From SXRF01 sp964624555 (GTDB lineage Bacteria > Pseudomonadota > Alphaproteobacteria > Rickettsiales > SXRF01), in NCBI GenBank assembly GCA_964624555.1, contig CAZUXB010000005.1, positions 1-64,000 on the forward strand: a DNA stretch of 64,000 bases. Reading direction: 5' to 3'. A model generated the notes under the pieces. That model was not told the DNA's origin. It was given only the letters and a program-made list of their open reading frames with translations, and did not search any database. Below are positions 1-8,313 of this stretch, piece by piece. The number at the start of each line of letters is the position of its first letter. Positions within the stretch are counted from its first letter, which is position 1. The position numbers were made by a program, and so were the translations under genes.

Positions 1-66
1 AGATCCTTCGGCTACGCCTCAGGATGACAAAAGCCCTCATCCTAACCTTCTCCCAGAGGGAGAAGG
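1..66. repeat. Palindromic repeat remnants at the window edge
   Basis: The first 33 bases read like one end of a palindromic repeat (AGATCCTTCGGCTACGCCTC followed by AGGATGACA). The same kind of CAGGATGACA edge is seen at 52449-52463. Bases 34-66 (CCCTCATCCTAACCTTCTCC then GAGGGAGAAGG) resemble the C-rich family found at 37436-37523 and inside recG. Only part of the first element is in the window. No gene is visible here; fliX ends at position 73. Confidence 0.5.
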
Positions 67-72
67 AATATA

Positions 73-528
73 TTAAATCCCATCTATTTTGGAACGGCTG
101 GCAACAGCCATCTCCAGCTTGGCCAGTTCAACGGCAGTACGCAATTCTATGTCTGCTATAATAGCCAGAAGATGCGGGTCGGTAGTAGTTTCTTTATCGG
201 CAGCGAGTTGCTTGTTTATATCGTGCAGCATGTGGGTTGGAATTGTGCCAGTCAACAATCCGCGGCGCAACTGCTCCAACGAATCAAGCATGGCATCGCC
301 ACGTTTTATGGCTTTCTTGCGGCGCACTTCCTCTTCAGAAATTTCCTGAAGGGCAATAATACTGGAGATATCGGAAGTGGCTACTACATTGCCGGCCTTG
401 CCAACCTGTGAGCTTTCATCTGACTCTGCCAAACTCAATAAGCTGGAAAAAACACCGCTACGCGCCACTCCCGGGCGTTTTTTAGCCGGGGCTGCTTCAC
501 TGATATTGCCGAATTGGTCGATTTTCAT
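73..528 (-). CDS. fliX: Flagellar assembly regulator FliX
   Basis: A 151-residue protein that begins MKIDQFGNI, has the basic PGVARSGVFSSLL segment near residue 20-30, and ends in a helical C-terminal half (LRRGLLTGTIP, about residues 88-98). This is the pattern of FliX, a small protein of alphaproteobacteria. In Caulobacter FliX couples early flagellar assembly to the sigma-54 activator FlbD and is encoded divergently from flgI. The same divergent arrangement is present here, and a sigma-54 type promoter lies before flgI, so the assignment is supported by sequence and context. The start is the ATG at 528; no strong ribosome binding site is seen upstream. Confidence 0.85.
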   Translation of the reverse strand: MKIDQFGNISEAAPAKKRPGVARSGVFSSLLSLAESDESSQVGKAGNVVATSDISSIIALQEISEEEVRRKKAIKRGDAMLDSLEQLRRGLLTGTIPTHMLHDINKQLAADKETTTDPHLLAIIADIELRTAVELAKLEMAVASRSKIDGI

Positions 529-607
529 GTGAATACGTTAAGTAACCTGATTAGCATACTATCTAATATAGCGATTATATCTTCTTCGTAAAGGGTTGCA
601 CTGAAAA

Positions 608-735
608 AAATGAACTACCTCGCCCCAAGGGGGTGGGGCATTGCGTTCGGGCGCCACGCAGGCTGCGCGCCTCAATGGCGCTAGTCGTCGCTTCGCTCCT
701 CCAATTCTCGCCCCAAGGGGCGGGGAATAAATCCC
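608..735. repeat. C/G-rich inverted repeat between fliX and flgI
   Basis: CTCGCCCCAAGGGGGTGGGG near 619-638 and CTCGCCCCAAGGGGCGGGGA near 708-727 are two local palindromes enclosing a segment with GGCGCCACGCAGGCTGCGCGCC. The block belongs by look to the same loose C-rich class as the elements at 32617-32690 and 37436-37523. It occupies most of the divergent fliX-flgI gap but stops before the sigma-54 promoter. No coding potential is seen. Confidence 0.6.
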
Positions 736-755
736 CTGCGAGATTAAAAACATTG

Positions 756-771
756 TGGCACGTTAATTGCT
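756..771 (+). promoter_or_regulatory. Sigma-54 (-24/-12) promoter for flgI operon
   Basis: The sequence TGGCACGTTAATTGCT matches the sigma-54 consensus TGGCACG-N4-TTGCW at every defined position, with the invariant GG and GC ten bases apart. It ends 42 bases before the flgI start. In Caulobacter, middle and late flagellar operons are driven by sigma-54 with FlbD, whose activity FliX controls. No enhancer (ftr-like) sequence was identified. The match is direct; use in vivo is inferred. Confidence 0.85.
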
Positions 772-813
772 TTCACTTTTATCAAGCTAGATATGTGAAG
801 GGTTTTATTAGTT

Positions 814-1926
814 ATGGTGCAAAGGTTTTTTATAATTTTATTGAGTTGTTTGGTTGTATTTCCATCCGTGGCGCAGGCCGAGGCGAGGATAAAGGATATT
901 GTCACCTTTGAAGGTGTGCGTGAAAACATACTTATGGGCTATGGGCTGGTAGTTGGGCTTAATGGCACCGGTGACAAGCTGAAAAACAGTGCCTTTACCG
1001 AGCAGAGTCTTATTGCGTTCCTGGAGCGTCAAGGCGTGAATACCCGCGGCACCGAACTTAAAACCCAGAATGTTGCGGCGGTAACAGTTACGGCAACATT
1101 ACCGCCGTTCGCCCGTACTGGCGGCAAAGTCGATGTTTCGGTCAGCGCAATGGGTGATGCCAAGAACCTGGCGGGTGGGGTTTTGCTGGCAACACCTTTA
1201 TATGGTGCTGATGGTGAAGTTTATGCAGTGGCGCAAGGCTCGATTTCCATTGGCGGGTTCAGGGCACAGGGGGAATCGACTACCATAACCAAAGGTGTGC
1301 CTACCTCCGGGTTTATCGCCAGCGGCGCAATCGTTGAGCGTGAAACCGAATTTGTCTTAAACAAAATGCAGGAAATGAAATTGTCGCTGCGCAACCCGGA
1401 TATCTCAACGGCGCAGCGTGTATCCGAAGTTATCAACGAACATATCGGCCCAAGCATCGCCAATGTTTCTGACCCGGGTACAGTTGTACTGGCAGTGCCC
1501 GATATATACCGCAACAACGTGACGCAACTTTTGGCCGACATCGAAAAACTGCCGGTGGAAACCGATCAGGTGGCCAAGATTATCATTGATGAAGCATCGG
1601 GTACTATTGTTATGGGTGAGAATGTAACGATTGATACAGTGGCGGTGGCGCAGGGTAACCTTGTAGTCAAAGTTGAAGAAAAACCGGTTGTATCGCAGCC
1701 AAACCCGCTTGCCCCGGAAGGAGCGCAGACAGTTGCCGCCGTGCAGACCGAAGTTACTACTGACGAAAAACCGGGAAGCCGTATGGCGGTGCTTAAGCGC
1801 GGCGCCAGCCTGAAAGATTTAGTGGCCGGGCTTAATGCCCTTGGTGTTACGCCCCGCGACCTTATCACTATTTTGCAAACCATCAAAGCCGCCGGCGCAC
1901 TTCAGGCTGAGATACGGACGAGGTAG
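814..1926 (+). CDS. flgI: Flagellar P-ring protein FlgI
   Basis: A 370-residue periplasmic protein that forms the P-ring around the flagellar rod in the peptidoglycan layer. It has a signal peptide (hydrophobic residues 4-20, cleavage likely after AQA) followed by RIKDIVTFEGVRENILMGYG and LVVGLNGTGD, the standard FlgI opening. The C-terminal motif GASLKDLVAGLNALGVTPRD and a following LITILQTIKAAGAL are also typical, and the length is normal. It is the first gene of the flagellar operon behind the sigma-54 promoter. The next gene follows after a palindromic repeat. Confidence 0.97.
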   Translation: MVQRFFIILLSCLVVFPSVAQAEARIKDIVTFEGVRENILMGYGLVVGLNGTGDKLKNSAFTEQSLIAFLERQGVNTRGTELKTQNVAAVTVTATLPPFARTGGKVDVSVSAMGDAKNLAGGVLLATPLYGADGEVYAVAQGSISIGGFRAQGESTTITKGVPTSGFIASGAIVERETEFVLNKMQEMKLSLRNPDISTAQRVSEVINEHIGPSIANVSDPGTVVLAVPDIYRNNVTQLLADIEKLPVETDQVAKIIIDEASGTIVMGENVTIDTVAVAQGNLVVKVEEKPVVSQPNPLAPEGAQTVAAVQTEVTTDEKPGSRMAVLKRGASLKDLVAGLNALGVTPRDLITILQTIKAAGALQAEIRTR

Positions 1927-1972
1927 ATATGAACTGGGGAATTGAGGAATTGAAGAATTGGGGAAAAGTATT

Positions 1973-2055
1973 TCTGTCATACCCGCGCAGGCGGGGATCT
2001 CTACATGTGCTTGCTCAACCGGATGTAGGGATTCCTGCCTTCGCAGGAATGACAA
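1973..2055. repeat. VIPAQAGI-type palindromic repeat
   Basis: TGTCATACCCGCGCAGGCGG near the left end pairs with CCTGCCTTCGCAGGAATGACA at the right end. The element fills the flgI-flgJ gap and would encode VIPAQAGI in one frame. Related copies lie at 11457-11526 and twice inside mfd. The flgJ-like reading frame stays open through it, but the real start is downstream (see flgJ). A short run of AATTGAGGAATTGAAGAATT precedes it. Confidence 0.85.
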
Positions 2056-2071
2056 GATTGGAAGGTACAAT

Positions 2072-2389
2072 ATGAATATTGATACAAATTCTGCCATATC
2101 GCAGGCAATGACCGCAAAAATGGGAATGTTTGGCGCGTTAAAAGGCATGTCCCCGGAAAAAGCCGAGGCCGCCTCCAAGGATTTTGAGTCGTTATTCATC
2201 AGCCAGATGGTTGAACAAATGTTCGGAGAATCAGTAGGTTCTGACGCTTTCGGGTCTGATGAAAGCGATGAGGTCTATAAAGGGTTGATGGTCCAGGAAT
2301 ACGGAAAAATGATAACTGCGTCCGGTGGCATAGGAATTGCTGACTATGTAAAGAGGGAATTGTTGAAACAACAGGAGGTGAAGGGATAA
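2072..2389 (+). CDS. flgJ: FlgJ-like rod-binding protein
   Basis: A 105-residue protein with the FlgJ N-terminal (rod-binding) signature: KAEAASKDFESLFISQMVEQ, MFGES, then YKGLMVQEYGKMITASGGIGI. It lacks the muramidase half found in enterobacterial FlgJ, as is usual in alphaproteobacteria. It should act as a rod chaperone or scaffold in the periplasm. The ATG at 2072 is chosen because GGAAGG precedes it. An open frame reaching back to 1958 exists only because a palindromic repeat happens to be free of stops. It sits between flgI and flgN. Confidence 0.88.
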   Translation: MNIDTNSAISQAMTAKMGMFGALKGMSPEKAEAASKDFESLFISQMVEQMFGESVGSDAFGSDESDEVYKGLMVQEYGKMITASGGIGIADYVKRELLKQQEVKG

Positions 2390-2393
2390 GTAT

Positions 2394-2861
2394 ATGGTTG
2401 ATTCAGTACAGAGTTTTATACCGGCAGATTCCAAAGTTCCGGATTTTCGTATCAACGATGTGGTGATGCTTACCGCGCGTCTTGCCCAGCTTCTGGCAGA
2501 AGAAGTGGATCTGCTGGGTGACATGAAAGTAAAGAAGATCGAAGCGCTGCAACAGGAAAAAATTTTCCTGACTAACGCGCTGGAGGCGCAGAGGAAGCTG
2601 ATAGAACGCCATCCTTATATTTTGGATACCATTCCTTCCAGGGATAAAAAAGATATGGAAGATATTGCCGCTGTTTTTGAGAATATACTCAATGAAAACC
2701 ACCGTAAATTATTGCTGGCAAAAGAAGTGAACCACAAAATTGTGCAGGCGATAACTGACGTGGTTAAGGAAACCACACTGAGCCGTACCTATAATGGTAA
2801 CGGGGTTACCGGTCCGGCGGCATTTAACAGTCTTTCTGTAACTTTGAACAAGACAATTTAG
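2394..2861 (+). CDS. flgN: FlgN-like flagellar export chaperone
   Basis: A 155-residue, largely helical protein (LTARLAQLLAEEVDLLGDMK, about residues 26-45; then a long helix with LEAQRKLIE). It resembles FlgN-type chaperones that hold the hook-associated proteins FlgK and FlgL before export. Sequence similarity in this family is weak, so the call rests on length, helical heptads and its place directly before flgK and flgL. AGGAGGTGAAGGG precedes the ATG. The flgJ stop is 4 bases upstream and flgK starts 7 bases downstream, so the genes are almost surely co-transcribed. Confidence 0.75.
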   Translation: MVDSVQSFIPADSKVPDFRINDVVMLTARLAQLLAEEVDLLGDMKVKKIEALQQEKIFLTNALEAQRKLIERHPYILDTIPSRDKKDMEDIAAVFENILNENHRKLLLAKEVNHKIVQAITDVVKETTLSRTYNGNGVTGPAAFNSLSVTLNKTI

Positions 2862-2868
2862 GAAGTTT

Positions 2869-5580
2869 ATGAGCCTTGCGCTTGCACTTAACAATTCACT
2901 TTCGGGGTTAAATATCAACCGCCAGTCTTTGGCTGTTCTATCGCAGAATATCGCCAACGCCAATACGCCGGGATATAGCCGGAAAATACTGGAACAGGAA
3001 TCCTTATATCTTGATGGTAATGGTGCGGGTGTAAACATAACCGATGTAATCCGCAAAGTTGATGACTACCTCATACGCTCTGTTCGTGACCAAACCTCCA
3101 AGGTAGGGCAGGGAGATGTTGAGAGTGATTATGCCGACCGTATCCAGATATTACTGGGAAAGCCAGGAAATAAGGATAGCATAAATTCGAGCATAGGAAA
3201 TTTTTTCAATGCTATCCAGTCGCTGGCCCAGACCCCGGAAAGTTCTTCACTCAGGGTAAATGCGGTTAATCTGGGGAAAACGCTGGCTGGTGGCATAAAT
3301 GATCTGTCGTCCGGCTTAAATGATCTGCGTTTCCAGGCTGACCAGGATATTAAGCTCGCCACCTCCAGCATAAATTCAGATCTGGTAGAAATTGATAAGC
3401 TTAATAAAACTATCTCCAGCGAAAGTGCCCTGGGGAAACCAATAACCGAGCTTGAGGATAAGCGCGATGGTTTAATAAAAGATTTATCCGGATATCTGGA
3501 TGTCCAGATTTATAAAAAAACCACTGGTGAGGTTAATATAAATACCGTTAGTGGCTTGGGATTACTGGATGACAGCGTATACCAGCTATCATACAATGCG
3601 GCGAGTTCAAAGGACAGTTTTGTTAACAATGTGTCGTTGTCGCCATTGCAGATTTACCGCCTTGATGAACAGGGCAACCAGATTGGAACTCCTAAAGACC
3701 TGATCACGGCCGGTACAAGTGATACCATTGTCAGCAATGTCAGCAGTGGTAAATTGTCTGGCCTTGTCGATATGCGGGATAAACAGATTCCTGATATACT
3801 GAAACAGCTTGATAACCTGGCCTCTGTTTTGCGGGACCAGATGAATATAATACATAATACCGGCACCGGTTTCCCGGGGGCAGCAAGTTTAACCGGAACA
3901 CATCTGGTAGTAGCTGATGATTACAGCAAGTGGAATGGAAAGGTGCGTATTGCCGTATTGGGTGCTGATGGCAAGCCGGTTGCTTCCAGCTATCCTGATG
4001 AATCGGTGGTCAGGCCGCTAACGCTTGATTTATCAACACTCGATACTGGAACCGGGCCAGGCCAGCCTGATATTCAGGGAATTATCAATGAAATAAATCA
4101 TACCTTCGGTATCCCGCAGAATAAGGTAGAGCTGGGTAATGTAAATAATATTAACCTGGTGTCTAATTCCGATACTATCCCGGGGCTTCCACCACAATTA
4201 AATTTTGATTTTAATGTAGAAAATATTTCAGCGACTAACGCTGATGTGTTTGTTACCGGTGTGCAGATACTGGATAGTACTGGAACAGCGATGACCACGC
4301 CTACTTCGACTCTGCCGAATATTGCGCTTGCAGGAACCTATGGCACTACCGCCGGCAGCAATTTGCTAACTATAAATACTACTGGCCTTAATGGTCTTAA
4401 GGATGGTGATAAAGTATATCTTTCTGCCCCGTCCTCGGCAATTGATGGAATCCCCACAACTGACTTTGACCAATTCTTTACAGTCAGCAATGTCAGGACT
4501 GGAAGTTTTGATGTTACTATGCATAGCAGCGCCGGTACTGGTGGTTCTTTTACGGTGGCCGGTCAAACCGCTACCCCGAAATATGTTGAAGTAGATGCCG
4601 GTGATTCTGTGCGGACCAAGGAGAGCGGTACAATTACGGCTGACCTTAGCGGTAATGTAGGCTCTCCATATTATACTATAAAGGTGAATCTGGCGGTGGA
4701 TGATGGCAATGGCAACATATCGACTTCAGTAGTAAGTTACCGGATAAATAACAACGATACCAATCTGATGAATGCACGCTATTCAGCATCTTCCGCGGAT
4801 CATGATGGTAAAATAGTAATTCCGGGTGGTATTACGCCAATAGCTAAAGCCATGCTGGTTGACGAGAACGGAGTAGAGCTGGCAAAAGTAAATGGAGCTT
4901 ATACCACTGCGCAAAAAGGTTACCTGAAAATTGTCGGCGGTAACAGCAGCAGCTATATAGCTATTGATTCGCTGGATAGCAGCGAGCAGGGACGGCCCAA
5001 CGATACTCCGAAAACTGCCGCTACCAACCGGGGTTTTTCCCATTATTTCGGGTTGAATAATTTCTTTGTTGACGATGGCGATATCCGTACCAGCGTAACA
5101 GAAGGAAGTGCTGCCTCACTTACGGTAGAGCAGAGGCTGGTCAGCAACCCTAACCTTATTGCCCTTGGTAAATTGTCGCCGAGTCCTTCGTCCAGTGATA
5201 CGACCAAACCGCCTCCCTACAGCTATGAACGTAACGTTGGCGACAATAGTGTTATACAGGCTATTGCCAATCTCGGGATACAGGCGGTGAATTTTGTTGC
5301 TGCCGGTGGTCTGGGCCAAACCAAAATAGCGCTTGGGGAATATGCCGGGCAGATAATCGGTGCGGCTGCCACCAATGCGACAGCAGCCCAGACATTGAAG
5401 GATAATGCGCAGTCACTCCTTGATGGTTACAACCAGCGTTCGGATTCAGTAAGCGGTGTGAACCTTGATGAGGAACTGGCCAATACGGTGATTTACCAGA
5501 ATGCTTACAGTGCCTCGGCGCGGATAATTACTGTAGTCAGCGGTTTGTTTGATACATTGATTCAGGCGGTCGGAACATAG
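2869..5580 (+). CDS. flgK: Flagellar hook-associated protein FlgK (unusually long)
   Basis: FlgK joins hook to filament. The N-terminal D0 region (LNNSLSGLNINRQSLAVLSQ then NIANANTPGYSRK) and the C-terminal helix (LDEELANTVIYQNAYSASAR then IITVVSGLFDTLI) are both complete and characteristic. At 903 residues it is well above the roughly 450-700 common in the family. The extra length lies in the central, surface-exposed part (about residues 300-760), which is rich in Ser, Thr, Gly and Asn and looks like beta-sandwich domains. AGGAAG lies just before the ATG. Confidence 0.95.
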   Translation: MSLALALNNSLSGLNINRQSLAVLSQNIANANTPGYSRKILEQESLYLDGNGAGVNITDVIRKVDDYLIRSVRDQTSKVGQGDVESDYADRIQILLGKPGNKDSINSSIGNFFNAIQSLAQTPESSSLRVNAVNLGKTLAGGINDLSSGLNDLRFQADQDIKLATSSINSDLVEIDKLNKTISSESALGKPITELEDKRDGLIKDLSGYLDVQIYKKTTGEVNINTVSGLGLLDDSVYQLSYNAASSKDSFVNNVSLSPLQIYRLDEQGNQIGTPKDLITAGTSDTIVSNVSSGKLSGLVDMRDKQIPDILKQLDNLASVLRDQMNIIHNTGTGFPGAASLTGTHLVVADDYSKWNGKVRIAVLGADGKPVASSYPDESVVRPLTLDLSTLDTGTGPGQPDIQGIINEINHTFGIPQNKVELGNVNNINLVSNSDTIPGLPPQLNFDFNVENISATNADVFVTGVQILDSTGTAMTTPTSTLPNIALAGTYGTTAGSNLLTINTTGLNGLKDGDKVYLSAPSSAIDGIPTTDFDQFFTVSNVRTGSFDVTMHSSAGTGGSFTVAGQTATPKYVEVDAGDSVRTKESGTITADLSGNVGSPYYTIKVNLAVDDGNGNISTSVVSYRINNNDTNLMNARYSASSADHDGKIVIPGGITPIAKAMLVDENGVELAKVNGAYTTAQKGYLKIVGGNSSSYIAIDSLDSSEQGRPNDTPKTAATNRGFSHYFGLNNFFVDDGDIRTSVTEGSAASLTVEQRLVSNPNLIALGKLSPSPSSSDTTKPPPYSYERNVGDNSVIQAIANLGIQAVNFVAAGGLGQTKIALGEYAGQIIGAAATNATAAQTLKDNAQSLLDGYNQRSDSVSGVNLDEELANTVIYQNAYSASARIITVVSGLFDTLIQAVGT

Positions 5581-5597
5581 AAAATGGAGAAAATATT

Positions 5598-6509
5598 ATG
5601 TCATTAGGTCGTATAAGCACATATGCGCTGCACCAGACTACTCTGCGTGATGCCAGCAAGGTGCAGGTAAACCTGGCTGACTTGCAGCAGCAATTATCCA
5701 GCGGTTCAAAATCTCAGGATTTTGCCGGGCTTGGTGGTAGCGAGTCGGAGCAGTTTTTACTGCTGGAAAGCAAAATAGCGCGGACGGATGTTTATGTGCA
5801 GAATAATAATATCGCCGCAGCCCGCGTTAATACTACCGATAATATATTAAGCCAGGTGATTGACACAGCAGCTAACCTGAAGGACCTTATTTCACAGAGG
5901 CGTAATGCCGCATCCAACAGTTCTGCTTTTCCGGAAACGATAAAAGGAGCATGGCAATCGTTGGTTAGCCAGCTTAACACCAGTCAGGAAGGGCGTTATT
6001 TATTCAGCGGTACCAAGACCGATACTCAGGCGGTAAACCCCGATGTATTCCCGACAGTTGATGAGGACGGAAACCCTAACTCGGATTATTATCAGGGGAG
6101 CCAGGAAGATGTAACTTTGCGTGCCGATGATAATACAGAAATTAATTATAATGTCCGCGCCGATGATCCGGGGATACAGAAAATATTCGCTGGCCTGGCC
6201 ATGGCGCAAAGGGGGCATGACAATAATTCCGATGAAGAACTAAGAAAAGCCTACGATCTGGTGCAGCAGGGGCTTGACGGAGTTATTGCCGCCCAATCTA
6301 TTGTCAACCAGAATAAAGTCGCAATCGACAACATAAATACCCGCCATTCTTCATTTAAACTTTATTTTCAAGGAGTAAAAGAGGGTATAGGTAACACTGA
6401 CCTGGTATCGGTTTCTACAGAGGTGGCAGTAAACCAGGGGATATTGCAAGCAGCTTTTCAGGCTTTTGCTAAAATTAATTCCTTGAAGCTTTCAGATTTT
6501 TTACGTTAA
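5598..6509 (+). CDS. flgL: Flagellar hook-associated protein FlgL
   Basis: A 303-residue member of the flagellin/FlgL family and the second hook-filament junction protein. The N-terminus carries the helical LADLQQQLSSGSKSQDFAGL segment (about residues 27-46). The middle has the FlgL hallmark GRYLFSGTKTDTQAV. The C-terminal helix (VAVNQGILQAAFQAFAKINS) closes the protein. It follows flgK by 17 bases with TGGAGAAAA before the ATG. Length is ordinary for FlgL, and a flagellin itself would lack the SGTKT-type hallmark. Confidence 0.93.
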   Translation: MSLGRISTYALHQTTLRDASKVQVNLADLQQQLSSGSKSQDFAGLGGSESEQFLLLESKIARTDVYVQNNNIAAARVNTTDNILSQVIDTAANLKDLISQRRNAASNSSAFPETIKGAWQSLVSQLNTSQEGRYLFSGTKTDTQAVNPDVFPTVDEDGNPNSDYYQGSQEDVTLRADDNTEINYNVRADDPGIQKIFAGLAMAQRGHDNNSDEELRKAYDLVQQGLDGVIAAQSIVNQNKVAIDNINTRHSSFKLYFQGVKEGIGNTDLVSVSTEVAVNQGILQAAFQAFAKINSLKLSDFLR

Positions 6510-6568
6510 ACTAACAAAGTTGTGTTATTATGCCAAAATAGCACAGCAAAACATAAGGGGTACATACT

Positions 6569-7048
6569 ATGTTAAGCCAGTCAGTATTTTCAGTTGGGAC
6601 AATTGCCCCACACGTTGCATTTCCAGAGACTATCAAGTCCCGTTTCGGGGAGATTTCAGTGGATATTTCACGGGCTGTAAGCTTCCCCCGCGGTCTGCTT
6701 GGTATGCCCGATAAGTCCAATTTTGTGCTGACCAGCTTCAACAGTCCCAAAATGGAGCAGTTCAAACTGCTGCAATCGCTTGATGAATTACAGCTTTCCT
6801 TTATTACCCTGCCGGTTTTGATGAATAATAATATTATAGCCGCCGAGGATATACGCAATGCGGCGGACGATCTGCAGATAGAATATGACAATCTGGTGGT
6901 GTTGTTAATAGTGTCGGTGCATCGCAGCCCGGATAGCGTAAAACTCTCGGTAAACTCCCGCGCTCCGCTGTTTATTGATGTAAAGCAGAAGTTTGGCATG
7001 CAGTATGTGTTCCAGAAGGACAGCTATAAGGTACAACATATGTTGTAG
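6569..7048 (+). CDS. fliW: FliW-like flagellar assembly factor
   Basis: A 159-residue protein with the FliW pattern: SFPRGLLGMPDKSNFVL near residues 38-54, QFKLLQSLDELQLSFITLPV in the middle, and SVKLSVNSRAPLFIDVKQKF then GMQYVFQKDSYKVQHML at the end. FliW binds flagellin and the translational repressor CsrA in Bacillus and Campylobacter. No csrA is visible in this window. AAGGGGTACATACT precedes the ATG, and the gene lies 59 bases after flgL. The family call is good; the exact partner here is unknown. Confidence 0.8.
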   Translation: MLSQSVFSVGTIAPHVAFPETIKSRFGEISVDISRAVSFPRGLLGMPDKSNFVLTSFNSPKMEQFKLLQSLDELQLSFITLPVLMNNNIIAAEDIRNAADDLQIEYDNLVVLLIVSVHRSPDSVKLSVNSRAPLFIDVKQKFGMQYVFQKDSYKVQHML

Positions 7049-7137
7049 TAAGCTGGATTATCCGATTATCCGATGCTCAGTGATGGCTTGATATTTTACG
7101 GAGCATCTGATAATCCGGTCATCCGATCATCTTTAAC
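7049..7137. repeat. Inverted repeat (TGGATTATCCGATTATCCGATG family)
   Basis: TGGATTATCCGATTATCCGA near 7055-7074 is mirrored at lower identity by GAGCATCTGATAATCCGGTC and ATCCGATCATC near 7101-7131. The element fills the fliW to DHS-like gap and keeps a reading frame open into the downstream gene by chance. It differs from the VIPAQAGI-type and C-rich families. Confidence 0.65.
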
Positions 7138-7150
7138 TAAGGACTTAACA

Positions 7151-8203
7151 ATGAAACCAGCTAGTAAAAAGAAGCCTTCCGTAAAACAGCAGATGCTTTC
7201 CAAACCGGTGAAGCATATTGATATTACATCGTTTGACGCGCGTCCGATTATTGACCAGATGGCGAATATGTCATTCACCTCGCGCGATCTCGCGAAGGCG
7301 ACCGAAATTTACAACATGATGCTCGCCGATAAAAAATGTTCGGTGATTCTTACCATCGCTGGATCTACCTCTGCCGGTGGTTGCATGAAGCTGTATGCTG
7401 ACCTCGTGAAGAACAACATGGTCGATGCTATCGTTGCGACCGGTGCTTCCATTGTGGATATGGATTTCTTCGAAGCGCTCGGTTTCAAACATTATCAGGG
7501 CAGCCAGTTCGTGGATGACAAGGATTTGCGCTCGAACTATATCGACCGTATTTATGATACCTATATCGATGAAGAAGAATTGCAGCACTGCGACCATACC
7601 ATCAAAAAAATCGCCGATTCGTTGCAGCCGCGCCCATACTCATCGCGTGAATTCATAAAAGAAATGGGCAAATGGCTCACCAAGAACGCCAAGAAAAAAG
7701 ATTCGCTGGTGCAACTCGCCTATGAGCATAACGTACCTATCTTCTGCCCGGCATTCACTGATTCATCAGCGGGTTTCGGGCTGGTAGTACACCAGCACGA
7801 GCGCAAGAAAGCAAAAAAACCGTACATGACCATTGATTCGATAGCAGATTTCCACGAACTGACCGACATCAAAATTAAAGCCGGAACCACCGGCCTGCTG
7901 ATGATTGGTGGTGGCGTTCCAAAGAATTTCGTGCAGGATACGGTGGTGTGTGCGGAGATTCTCGGTATTGATGCCGAGATGCATAAATACGCGGTGCAGA
8001 TAACCGTTGCCGATTCGCGCGATGGCGCATGCAGTTCCAGCACGCTCAAGGAAGCCTGCTCCTGGGGTAAGGTCGATACGGCTTACGAGCAAATGGTATT
8101 TGCCGAGGCCAGCAGTGTATTGCCACTTTTAGCATCGGACGCGTACCATCGCGGCCACTGGAAAAAACGTACAAAACGTAATTATTCCAAGATGTTCGGG
8201 TAA
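7151..8203 (+). CDS. Deoxyhypusine-synthase-like protein
   Basis: A 350-residue protein of the deoxyhypusine synthase (DHS) family. SVILTIAGSTSAGGCMKLYA, DAIVATGASIVDMDFFEALG and the C-terminal CSWGKVD, whose lysine (about residue 307) matches the lysine that forms the enzyme-imine intermediate in DHS, are all present. Eukaryotic DHS modifies eIF5A using spermidine and NAD; bacteria lack eIF5A. Bacterial relatives are thought to act on polyamines, with homospermidine formation one documented activity of the superfamily. The substrate cannot be read from sequence. The ATG at 7151 is chosen because the frame upstream is an inverted repeat. Its flagellar neighbours give no functional clue. Confidence 0.88.
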   Translation: MKPASKKKPSVKQQMLSKPVKHIDITSFDARPIIDQMANMSFTSRDLAKATEIYNMMLADKKCSVILTIAGSTSAGGCMKLYADLVKNNMVDAIVATGASIVDMDFFEALGFKHYQGSQFVDDKDLRSNYIDRIYDTYIDEEELQHCDHTIKKIADSLQPRPYSSREFIKEMGKWLTKNAKKKDSLVQLAYEHNVPIFCPAFTDSSAGFGLVVHQHERKKAKKPYMTIDSIADFHELTDIKIKAGTTGLLMIGGGVPKNFVQDTVVCAEILGIDAEMHKYAVQITVADSRDGACSSSTLKEACSWGKVDTAYEQMVFAEASSVLPLLASDAYHRGHWKKRTKRNYSKMFG

Positions 8204-8313
8204 TAACTCAATAAATCATAGTTATATCAAATTGCATGCGTTGTTAATGGTTGGTTAATTGAATTTAGCTATAATTAACTATAATATTAGCTAAACTGCG
8301 CATTTGATTTATT

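Noticed and set aside
1958..2071. N-terminal extension of the FlgJ-like protein
   Set aside because: The extra residues are the translation of a palindromic repeat (VIPAQAGI), and a ribosome site precedes ATG 2072.
7073..7150. N-terminal extension of the deoxyhypusine-synthase-like protein
   Set aside because: It is encoded by an inverted repeat and has no family similarity; ATG 7151 gives a normal start.
8241..8275. Sigma-70 promoter before the autotransporter gene (TATAAT at 8270)
   Set aside because: No -35 element lies at an acceptable distance, and the region is AT-rich enough for chance matches.
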